A DNA stretch of 22,726 bases, taken from contig JACMOQ010000017.1 of the NCBI GenBank assembly GCA_014377905.1, positions 1 to 22,726 of the forward strand, given 5' to 3'. This DNA is from Acetobacteraceae bacterium (GTDB lineage: Bacteria; Pseudomonadota; Alphaproteobacteria; Acetobacterales; Acetobacteraceae). The notes under the pieces were generated by a model that saw only the letters and a list, made by a program, of their open reading frames with translations, searched no databases and was not told the DNA's origin. Positions within the stretch are counted from its first letter, which is position 1. Each line of letters opens with the position of its first letter. The translations under genes and the position numbers were made by a program. This document shows positions 16,930 to 22,726 of the stretch, in pieces.

Positions 16930-17505
16930 TCAATTGCCCGAAAAAATCCGCTCCGGCACCCCCGCAATGAAATCCGACTTGTCCAATGAAACGCCGGCTT
17001 GCACGGCAGGGTGCTGCACAACCGCCACCGCGATGGCAGGCGTTGACGCAATTTCCGGCATCACCGCCACCCCCAGCATTCGGCAGATCGGTCGCAGGAC
17101 ACGCGCCGCTGCGGGCGCGTCCGCCAGCGCCGTCCTATTTGCCACCTCGCGCAGCAACGCGTCCAACTGGGCCATATAGCCAGCCGCCTCCCAGCCAAGT
17201 TCCCGCACAATCCAGCCGCGCCCCAATGGCAGTTGAACCTGGCTGGGCCGGGCTTGGCGTGGCCGGACCTGTTCCGCCTGTTTCCGGGGGGCGTGCACCC
17301 TCGCTGGGCTGGTCAGCGCGCGATGAAACCGCCGCACTGCGCGGTTAAGCCGGCTCCACAGCAGCGTCGTCAACCCCACCAGATGCGGCATTCTCAGAAA
17401 CCGCCGCGCCACCAGGGCCGCCAGCCCTGCCATGATCACAGCAAAACGCCGCGCCAACTCTGGCGCGGTGTCGGGCAGGTGAAAAGGGAAGGGTGATGTA
17501 TTCAT
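16930..17505 (-). CDS. Hypothetical protein, Acetobacteraceae-type
   Basis: A 191-residue protein of no known function. The N-terminal half is helical and rich in Arg/Ala/Leu (about residues 18-65, with RMPHLVGLTTLLWSRLNR). A basic Pro/Arg/Gln-rich linker follows, then a more ordered C-terminal part with GWIVRELGWEAAGYMAQLDA and RVLRPICRMLGV. I recall uncharacterised proteins of Acetobacteraceae with the same pattern (a GxEAAGYxxQL block followed by RILRPLCRMLGV); this is from memory, not a search. I chose the ATG at 17505; an in-frame start at 17541 would add 12 residues, and neither has a clear ribosome-binding site. The opposite strand carries long open frames because of high GC, but these have no family features. 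It is convergent with livF and lies 54 bases from the SDR stop. Confidence 0.6.
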   Translation of the reverse strand: MNTSPFPFHLPDTAPELARRFAVIMAGLAALVARRFLRMPHLVGLTTLLWSRLNRAVRRFHRALTSPARVHAPRKQAEQVRPRQARPSQVQLPLGRGWIVRELGWEAAGYMAQLDALLREVANRTALADAPAAARVLRPICRMLGVAVMPEIASTPAIAVAVVQHPAVQAGVSLDKSDFIAGVPERIFSGN

Positions 17506-17559
17506 GACAAATTTAATAACATATGAACCTTGGCACTGCAAGGCTTTTCCGCGCCCGCT

Positions 17560-18291
17560 TCAATACAGCGAAATCCCCATCGACCGCCCACCATCGAGCG
17601 CCAATATCTGCCCGGTCACATTGCGGCTGCGCGGATCGGCAAAAAACGCAATCCCGTTGGCGATATCTTCCGGTTGGCCAACCATCTTGGTCGGCTGCTT
17701 GGCAATCATCTCCTGCTGCCGTTCCGCGCTCATGGAACGGAACATGTCAGTCTCGATCAGCCCCGGCGCAATCGCGTTGACCATGATGCCACGCTCCGCC
17801 AGATCGATTGCCATGCCGCGGGTCAACCCGACAGTGCCGGCCTTCGATGTGATGTAAGGCGCGTGGGCATAGCCGGCGAGATAGGCGCGGGATGCAACAT
17901 TGATGATCCGCCCGCCGCGCGGCATCACCTTCACCGCTTCCTGGGAGACAATGAAGGTGCCGATCACGTTGACCTCGTACATCCGCTTGAAGTCATCCTC
18001 GGTGGTGGTGTCGAACTTGCCGTCCCAGAAAATCGCCGCGTTGTTGACCAGCACATCGATCCGCGGCAGCGTTGCGATCATCGCGGCCACCGCCGGCCGA
18101 TCGGTGATCGACAGCACGTGATGTTCGACCGAATTGCTCGCCGCGCGCAATGCGGCGGCGGCGTTGCCCAATGGCTCGGGGTTGCGATCCACCATCACCA
18201 CGTGAAACCCGTCCGCGACCAGCCGCTTGACGGTCGCCAGGCCAATGCCCTGGCCGGCGCCGGTCACCACGGCGATTTCCTTGTCGTTCAT
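17560..18291 (-). CDS. Short-chain dehydrogenase/reductase 1 (FabG-like)
   Basis: A classical SDR of 243 residues. Cofactor motif TGAGQGIG is at 10-17, with acidic D35 at the end of the second strand, which favours NAD(H). NNAA is at 83-86 and the catalytic S134, Y146 and K150 (YITSK) follow. The C-terminal TGQILALDGGRSMG strand is typical. It should oxidise or reduce a hydroxy/keto group, perhaps a 3-hydroxyacyl-CoA in this context, but SDR substrate cannot be read from sequence. GAGGAG at 18298-18303 is a strong ribosome-binding site six bases before the ATG. A 337-base gap containing a palindromic repeat separates it from the other two SDR genes, so it may have its own promoter. Its C-terminus resembles the partial SDR at the right window edge (ETDM..MS.ERQ and GQPEDIA segments). 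Confidence 0.9.
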   Translation of the reverse strand: MNDKEIAVVTGAGQGIGLATVKRLVADGFHVVMVDRNPEPLGNAAAALRAASNSVEHHVLSITDRPAVAAMIATLPRIDVLVNNAAIFWDGKFDTTTEDDFKRMYEVNVIGTFIVSQEAVKVMPRGGRIINVASRAYLAGYAHAPYITSKAGTVGLTRGMAIDLAERGIMVNAIAPGLIETDMFRSMSAERQQEMIAKQPTKMVGQPEDIANGIAFFADPRSRNVTGQILALDGGRSMGISLY

Positions 18292-18628
18292 TGGCTACTC
18301 CTCATGGTGCGGGTCGGTTCAAAGGCGAGAAGGGCAGGTAGGCAAGATGTTCTTTTTGTGAATAAAAAGAGTAACAGCACAGATATCTCCATCGTGGTGG
18401 AAGTTTTGTCGTTACCTTCTGGCTGCCACTGCCCAATTCCGTCATTACGAGCCCTTGCGAAGCAATCCATCGTGACCCCGGACAGGACTTGCGTGCCTCG
18501 CCATGGATTGCTTCGCAAGGGCTCGCAATGACGACTGAGCGGAGCGCTATTTTTGGGTGCTCAGGCGCACAGGGTATACCAAAAAGAACCAAAAACTTTT
18601 GGATACTTTGTGGCGTTGGCTGGGGAAG
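18292..18628. other. Intergenic region with palindromic repeat between SDR genes
   Basis: The 337 bases hold the ribosome-binding site of the downstream SDR, the long inverted repeat at 18441-18532, and an A/T-rich stretch at about 18575-18606 in which CCAAAA and TTTTGG face each other. On the minus strand that stretch is T-rich and could end transcription after the upstream SDR. The frames open here do not look like real genes. Confidence 0.5.
18441..18532. repeat. Palindromic intergenic repeat (REP/MITE-like) with 29-base arms
   Basis: The arm at 18441-18469 starts GTCATTACGAGCCCTTGCGA and is the reverse complement of 18504-18532 with one mismatch in 29; the loop is 34 bases. Elements that read CGTCATTGCGAG...GAAGCAATCCA are familiar dispersed intergenic palindromes in many bacteria, including alphaproteobacteria. 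Only one copy is in the window. It could fold in mRNA and lower or protect expression of neighbouring SDR messages. Confidence 0.75.
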
Positions 18629-19411
18629 CTATCCATCAACCGGCAGCACAAACGTCTCGGTCAGTCCGCCATCCACCACCAGAACATGCCCGTTCATGTA
18701 GCTCGATGCCTTCGACGCCATGAACGCCACCACGCCGCCGACCTCATCGGGGTTGCCCCAGCGCCCGAGCGGAATGCGGCCCGATACCCCGCGCTCATAA
18801 CCCGGCCGCGCCAGGATTGTCGTATTGATGTCGGTCAGGAAATAGCCCGGCGCCATCATGTTGCAGGTCACGCCCTTGGGGCCAAGCTCGGCGGCCAGCG
18901 CCCGGGTCATGCCGGCCAGCCCGTGCTTGCTGGCGACATAGGCGGTGATCTTCTCGCGCCCGGCGACCGCCATCGCCGAGCCGATATTGATCAGCCGGCC
19001 ATAGCCCTGCGCCACCATCAGCCGCGCCGCTTCCCGGCACAATAGGTATGGCCCACGAATATTCGTCCCCATCACCCGATCCCAGGTCGCGGACTTGGCT
19101 TCCGCCAACGGTTCCCAGGCATTGATCCCGGCATTATTGACCAGAATATCAAGCCGCCCCTCCGCCGCCCCGATTTCGGCAATGGCCCGCACACAGGCAT
19201 CGGGCTCGGCGAGATCGAACGCCTTGGCCACCACATCGAGGCCCTGGCCGCGCAAGGTGGCGACAGCAACGGCAAGCTGGTCTGCGCCGCGCGCCGTCAA
19301 GTAAACCCGCGCCCCCGATTGCGCCACCGCGCGCGCCATCTCATAGCCCAGCCCGCGCGACGCACCGGTAACGATGGCAACCTGGCCCTTGAGGGAAAAT
19401 ATTTCGGTCAT
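18629..19411 (-). CDS. Short-chain dehydrogenase/reductase 2
   Basis: A classical SDR of 260 residues. TGASRGLG is at 15-22, R41 at the end of the second strand (often NADP-leaning), NNAG at 92-95, and the catalytic triad is S145, Y158 and K162 (YVASK). The segment APGYFLTDIN and the C-terminal VVDGGLTETFVLPVDG extend the fold. It is similar in style to gluconate 5-dehydrogenase-like SDRs, but that is not evidence for gluconate as substrate. It is a paralogue of the next gene upstream, with matching APGYF.TDIN, RWG.P.E and GH/QV..VDGG segments. A GAGGAG ribosome-binding site at 19420-19425 overlaps the stop codon of the upstream SDR, so translation of the two is probably coupled. Confidence 0.9.
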   Translation of the reverse strand: MTEIFSLKGQVAIVTGASRGLGYEMARAVAQSGARVYLTARGADQLAVAVATLRGQGLDVVAKAFDLAEPDACVRAIAEIGAAEGRLDILVNNAGINAWEPLAEAKSATWDRVMGTNIRGPYLLCREAARLMVAQGYGRLINIGSAMAVAGREKITAYVASKHGLAGMTRALAAELGPKGVTCNMMAPGYFLTDINTTILARPGYERGVSGRIPLGRWGNPDEVGGVVAFMASKASSYMNGHVLVVDGGLTETFVLPVDG

Positions 19412-19423
19412 GCGGATCGCTCC

Positions 19424-20209
19424 TCAGGCAGCAAGCTGGAAGGCGAAGCTTGCCTGGATACCGCCATCGACATGAATGACCTGCCCGGTCACAAACCCCG
19501 AAGCAGCCGAGGCGAGGTAGATCAGCGTGCCAACCAATTCCTCCGGCTTGCCCCAGCGTTCCATCGGCGTCACCCCATTTACCGCCTCAACATAGCCCGC
19601 GCGTGCGGTCAGGCTCGCGTTGATGTCGGTCACGAAATAGCCTGGCGCGATCACGTTGCAGGTGATGTTGTCGCGGCCCAGTTCGGCCGCCATGGATTTG
19701 GTCAGCCCGACAATCGCCGATTTGCTGGTGCAGTACGCATGCAGCTTCGCGCGCCCAACGGTCGATAGCAAAGACCCGATATTGATGATCCGTCCGCCGC
19801 GTCCGCCGGCCTGCATCACGGCGGCACATGCCTGGGCCATGATGAAGGTGGCGCGCACGTTGGTGTCCATGATGCGGTCGAAATCTTCAATATCGCTGTC
19901 GAGCACCGGTTGCCAGTTGATGATGCCGGCATTGTTGACCGCGATGTCGATGCGCCCAAGCTCGCCTGCAATGCGCCGGACGCCGTCGCGGATCGCCGTC
20001 TCATCGGTCAGATCCAACGCCAGTACCGTCGCCTGTCCGCCGGCGGCCACGATTTCATCCCGCAATTCGGCCAGTTTCGCGGTGTCGCGGGCGACCAGCA
20101 CGGTATGCGCGCCCGCCGCCGCCAGCCCTTTGGCCATCGGCCGGCCCAGGCCCCGGCTCGCGCCGGTAATAATGGCGACCTTGTCGTTCAGTGAGAATAA
20201 TTCGAGCAT
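19424..20209 (-). CDS. Short-chain dehydrogenase/reductase 3
   Basis: A classical SDR of 261 residues. TGASRGLG is at 15-22, R41 follows the second strand, NNAG is at 92-95, and catalytic S146, Y159 and K163 (YCTSK) are present. The C-terminus ends HVDGGIQASFAFQLAA. The ATG at 20209 follows directly after the TAG of the acyl-CoA synthetase, with no spacer. Ligase and dehydrogenase are therefore translated from one mRNA, and a related substrate is likely. Close paralogy with the downstream SDR suggests tandem duplication with later divergence. Possible roles include a 3-hydroxyacyl-CoA or ring-hydroxyl dehydrogenase; neither is proved. Confidence 0.9.
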   Translation of the reverse strand: MLELFSLNDKVAIITGASRGLGRPMAKGLAAAGAHTVLVARDTAKLAELRDEIVAAGGQATVLALDLTDETAIRDGVRRIAGELGRIDIAVNNAGIINWQPVLDSDIEDFDRIMDTNVRATFIMAQACAAVMQAGGRGGRIINIGSLLSTVGRAKLHAYCTSKSAIVGLTKSMAAELGRDNITCNVIAPGYFVTDINASLTARAGYVEAVNGVTPMERWGKPEELVGTLIYLASAASGFVTGQVIHVDGGIQASFAFQLAA

Positions 20210-21781
20210 CTACGCCCCCTGGGTCGGTGTGGTTCCGTACAGCCGGCGCAACCGCACTTTGTCGATCTTACCGCTCGGCAGCTTTACGATTTCATCGACG
20301 AAAATCACCTGGCTCGGCTTCTTGTAGCTCGCGATCATGGTCCGGCAATGGTCGATGATGGCCGCGGGCGTGGTGCTCACGCCGGGCCGGGTGACCACGA
20401 TCGCCATCACCGCCTCGCCCCATTTTTGGTCGGCAACCCCGATCACCGCGACCTCGGACACTGCCTCATGGGTGACAACGGCTTCCTCGACCTCGCGCGA
20501 ATAGATGTTTTCGCCACCCGAAATGATCATGTCCTTCTTGCGATCGACGAGATAAAGGAAGCCCTCGGGATCAAGCCGGCCAACATCGCCGGTATGCACC
20601 CAGCCATCGCGCAGGGTTTCCAGCGTGGCGCCGGTATTGTTCCAATAGCCCTTCATCACCCCAGGGCTGGTCAGCAGGATTTCGCCCACCTCCCCCGTCG
20701 GCAAATCTGCGCCCGCGTCATCGACAATCCGCACCCCGACCCGCGGTGACGCCTGCCCGACCGAGGTCAAAATCTCGCGGTCACGGTCTGTCCCATCCGG
20801 CCGGTGTTGATGGGCCAGCAAGGTCGTGCCAACCCCCTCGGTCTGGCCGAATTGCTGCTGGAACACTGGCCCAAGGAGTTTCAAGCCCCGCTTGAGCACC
20901 GGGATCGGCATCGGGGCTGCCGCATAAACAATCATCCGCAGGCTCGAGGTGTTGGCGCCTTCGATTGCGGGCGAATCGAGCAAGGTCTGCACCATCGTCG
21001 GCGCCATATGGGTAACGGTAATCTGCTCGGCCACAATTGCATCCAGCACCGCTTTTGGGTCAAAACTCTTCTGCACCACCACCGTGCCGGCGCGCCAATG
21101 CTGGGCGAGCTGGATGACTTTTGCACCAATATGAAACAGCGGCATCATGATCAGCAGCCGGTCATCGGGGCCGTTGCGCATATCTGAACCCAGGATTTCC
21201 GCCGCCGCCACCTGGCCGCCCTGGGTCAGCATCACCCCCTTGGGCCGCCCGGTGGTGCCGCTGGTATAAATCAGGAAGGCGATGTCATCGGCGCGCGGCC
21301 GGAAGGCCACCCCAGACGGATCGCCGGACGCCAGAAACCCCGCATAGTCCAACGCGAAATCGCACGCCCCGCCAATGCAGATGAAATGCTCCACACTGGT
21401 CAACTGCGATGTCATCGCCAGAACAGTGTCGCGATACGCCGCCTCGAAGATCAACACCTTCGGCCCACCGTCATTGACGATGTAAACCATCTCCGGCACC
21501 GCCAAGCGCCAGTTCACCGTGGCGCAGATGAACCCCGAGATCTCGCAACTGCCATAGACTTCCTGGAATTCGAGGGAGTTCTGGCTGAGGATGCCAACCC
21601 GGTCCTGCCGCTTTAGCCCAAGGCGGTGCAGAGCGTTGGCAAGCCGGCTCACCCGGTCATGGAACACCGCATGCGACATGCGCTGATCGCCCCAGACGAA
21701 GGCGGTTTCGTTGGGGTATTTCCAGGCATTATTGTCCAGCATGTCGGCAAGCGTGCGCGCTCCCTGGCCGCTGATCGTCAT
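20210..21781 (-). CDS. AMP-forming acyl-CoA synthetase/ligase (FadD-like)
   Basis: A 523-residue member of the adenylate-forming superfamily, which activates a carboxylic acid to acyl-AMP and then acyl-CoA. Visible core motifs are the P-loop IYTSGTTGRPKGV (171-183), FGQTEG (311-316), HTGD with D399, DRKKD with R414, the GGENIYSREVEE hinge-side motif (422-433) and the catalytic lysine K505 in LPSGKIDK. Length is normal. I chose the ATG at 21781, preceded by GGAGGG four bases upstream; a TTG at 21793 is less likely. The family covers medium/long-chain fatty acids, aromatic and alicyclic acids, so substrate is open. It is first in the ligase-SDR operon, divergent from a TetR gene, with a perfect operator-like dyad in between, and is probably repressed by that protein. 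Confidence 0.93.
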   Translation of the reverse strand: MTISGQGARTLADMLDNNAWKYPNETAFVWGDQRMSHAVFHDRVSRLANALHRLGLKRQDRVGILSQNSLEFQEVYGSCEISGFICATVNWRLAVPEMVYIVNDGGPKVLIFEAAYRDTVLAMTSQLTSVEHFICIGGACDFALDYAGFLASGDPSGVAFRPRADDIAFLIYTSGTTGRPKGVMLTQGGQVAAAEILGSDMRNGPDDRLLIMMPLFHIGAKVIQLAQHWRAGTVVVQKSFDPKAVLDAIVAEQITVTHMAPTMVQTLLDSPAIEGANTSSLRMIVYAAAPMPIPVLKRGLKLLGPVFQQQFGQTEGVGTTLLAHQHRPDGTDRDREILTSVGQASPRVGVRIVDDAGADLPTGEVGEILLTSPGVMKGYWNNTGATLETLRDGWVHTGDVGRLDPEGFLYLVDRKKDMIISGGENIYSREVEEAVVTHEAVSEVAVIGVADQKWGEAVMAIVVTRPGVSTTPAAIIDHCRTMIASYKKPSQVIFVDEIVKLPSGKIDKVRLRRLYGTTPTQGA

Positions 21782-21894
21782 TCGTCCCTCCAAACCCTTT
21801 AGGATACGCTACACCATGGTAAAATCGAACGCTAGTTCGAAAATTTGACCGCACACTCCATTTCGTTCCAGCAAGCGCCGCACTATGATGCCCC
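21782..21894. promoter_or_regulatory. Divergent promoter region of ligase operon and TetR gene
   Basis: The 113 bases separate two divergent start codons. On the minus strand TATCCT (around 21800-21806) may serve as -10 for the ligase, which would place the dyad at 21825-21840 over the -35. On the plus strand TTGACC at 21845-21850 and TATGAT at 21884-21889 look like promoter hexamers but are 33 bases apart, so they do not form one promoter. The TetR start has no strong ribosome-binding site. Confidence 0.4.
21825..21840. promoter_or_regulatory. Candidate TetR operator, site 1 (perfect dyad)
   Basis: TCGAAC-GCTA-GTTCGA is a perfect 6-bp inverted repeat with a 4-base spacer. It sits between a TetR gene and the ligase operon, the usual place for an autoregulatory site of this family. 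A near copy with the shared 13-base flank-and-half-site lies at 12100-12122 before the second importer. Binding by the neighbouring TetR is inferred from position and symmetry. Confidence 0.6.
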
Positions 21895-22506
21895 ATGATG
21901 ACCAAGCCCCTGGCCAAATCCGCCGTCTCGCAACAGCGCGTGCTCGATGCCGCGGCACGTGTGTTCCGCGACTGCGGCTATGCTGGCGCCACCATGCGGG
22001 TGATCGCCGACCAGGCCGGCCTGAAAGCCGGCAGCCTTTATTACCATTACAAATCCAAGGACGAGCTGATCAGCGCCGTGCTCGACCTCGGGATGAATGC
22101 AACCATCGGCGCGCTCAAAGCAGCCCTCGCTGGTCTGCCGCCGGATGCAACCGCCCGCCAACGGCTTGAGGTGGCGTTTCGCACCCATGTCACCACCATC
22201 ATCGCCAATGGCGATTATTCGTTGGCGACCAGCCGGGTGTTCGGCCAGGTCCCCGAAGCAATCCGGGTTCAGCACGAGAAAGTCCGCGACAGCTATGGCC
22301 TGATGTGGCGCGAAATCCTCACCTCCGGGCAGCAGCGCGGCGAATTTCGTGCCACCGCCAATCTGACCCTGGCGCGGCTGCTGATCCTCGGCGCGCTCAA
22401 TTGGACCGCCGAATGGTTCAAGCCCGGAACCCGCAGCATCGAAGATGTCACCAGCGGGTTTGCAGCGATCGTGATGGACGGCCTCGCCGCGCCCGATCAG
22501 TTATAA
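21895..22506 (+). CDS. TetR-family transcriptional regulator
   Basis: A 203-residue regulator of usual TetR length. The N-terminal helix-turn-helix spans about residues 12-60, with RVLDAAARVFRDCGYAGATM, then RVIADQAGLKAGSLYYHY as recognition helix and turn and KSKDELISAVL closing the domain. The C-terminal helical part, about 70-203, is the ligand and dimer domain and is not conserved enough to name the ligand. Many TetR proteins beside acyl-CoA ligases sense acyl-CoA or the free acid, so an acyl-CoA derived from the imported compound is a reasonable guess. It is divergent from the ligase operon and its stop overlaps the end of a convergent SDR by ten bases. Two consecutive ATGs (21895, 21898) are possible starts. 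Confidence 0.9.
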   Translation: MMTKPLAKSAVSQQRVLDAAARVFRDCGYAGATMRVIADQAGLKAGSLYYHYKSKDELISAVLDLGMNATIGALKAALAGLPPDATARQRLEVAFRTHVTTIIANGDYSLATSRVFGQVPEAIRVQHEKVRDSYGLMWREILTSGQQRGEFRATANLTLARLLILGALNWTAEWFKPGTRSIEDVTSGFAAIVMDGLAAPDQL

Positions 22507-22726
22507 GGCGATGGCTCCGGCGGCAATTGCCCCTGCCCGAGCGAGCGCCCGCCATCGACGATCAACACCTGCCCGGTGATGTAACGATTATCCCGCGACG
22601 CCAGAAACCCAACCGCCCGGGCAATATCCTCGGGCTGGCCGACCCGCCCGAGCAATTGCCACCCCAGCATCGCCGCCTGACGTTCCGGGGTCATGTAGTG
22701 CAGCATGTCAGTATCAACGACTCCGG
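22497..22726 (-). CDS. Short-chain dehydrogenase/reductase 4, C-terminal part (cut by window edge)
   Basis: About 76 C-terminal residues of an SDR that continues beyond the right edge. The frame is open through the edge, and the residues before the first internal Met read GVVDTDM, the standard SDR segment after the active site, so the internal Met is not the start. Visible family segments are TDMLHYMTPERQ, GRVGQPEDIARAVGFLAS and ITGQVLIVDGGRSLG. The catalytic Ser/Tyr/Lys lie outside the window. It resembles the SDR at 17560-18291 more than the two tandem ones. Its stop lies inside the last codons of the TetR gene on the other strand. Confidence 0.85.
   Translation of the reverse strand, partial: GVVDTDMLHYMTPERQAAMLGWQLLGRVGQPEDIARAVGFLASRDNRYITGQVLIVDGGRSLGQGQLPPEPSPYN

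Noticed and set aside
17530..18531. 333-codon plus-strand frame opposite SDR1
   Set aside because: It is a shadow of SDR1, extended through the intergenic repeat; it has no family features, whereas SDR1 has a complete catalytic set and a strong ribosome-binding site.
18571..18606. A/T-rich inverted stretch as a strong intrinsic terminator
   Set aside because: The stem CCAAAA/TTTTGG is short and weak, so I only mention it within the intergenic entry.
21845..21889. TTGACC and TATGAT as the promoter of the TetR gene
   Set aside because: The spacer is 33 bases, about twice the workable length, and TATGAT lies almost on the start codon.

Overview
The window looks like a chromosomal segment of a GC-rich alphaproteobacterium, most likely of the Acetobacteraceae/Rhodospirillales. 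That placement is an inference from base composition, the style of the Liv-type transporter genes, and a small hypothetical protein of a type I associate with Acetobacteraceae. No rRNA, tRNA, insertion sequence, phage gene or CRISPR array is visible.

Layout. (1) 1-205: the C-terminal tail of an acyl-CoA dehydrogenase (AidB-like), plus strand. (2) 247-6046, minus strand: a tightly packed tripartite efflux operon, in transcription order a NodT-type outer-membrane lipoprotein, an MdtA-type membrane fusion protein and one HAE1-type RND pump. (3) 6319-12075, plus strand: a branched-chain-amino-acid-type (HAAT/Liv) ABC importer in the order ATPase LivG, ATPase LivF, two tandem paralogous binding proteins, permease LivH, permease LivM. 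(4) 12237-16865, plus strand: a second complete Liv importer in the order LivG, LivH, LivM, binding protein, LivF. (5) 16930-17505, minus strand: a hypothetical protein. (6) 17560-21781, minus strand: an acyl-CoA synthetase followed by three short-chain dehydrogenases (SDRs). (7) 21895-22506, plus strand: a TetR regulator divergent from the synthetase, then the C-terminal end of a fourth SDR on the minus strand that runs off the window.

How it may work together. Two importers with three binding proteins, a CoA ligase, several SDRs and a TetR regulator fit an uptake-and-degradation locus for an organic acid that is activated to its CoA thioester and then oxidised. The substrate cannot be read from sequence. 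The best link between the parts is a shared dyad. A perfect inverted repeat (TCGAAC-4 nt-GTTCGA) lies in the TetR/ligase divergent promoter region. A near copy, sharing a 13-base block in the same orientation relative to the downstream gene, lies in the putative promoter of the second importer. This suggests that the TetR protein controls both the importer and the ligase/SDR operon.

Most genes belong to well-known families, and I see no clearly new molecular machine. The points worth a second look are the shared operator, the tandem binding proteins, a perfect 14-base palindrome between two convergent genes, a dispersed-type palindromic repeat between SDR genes, and a possible leader ORF before the second livG.
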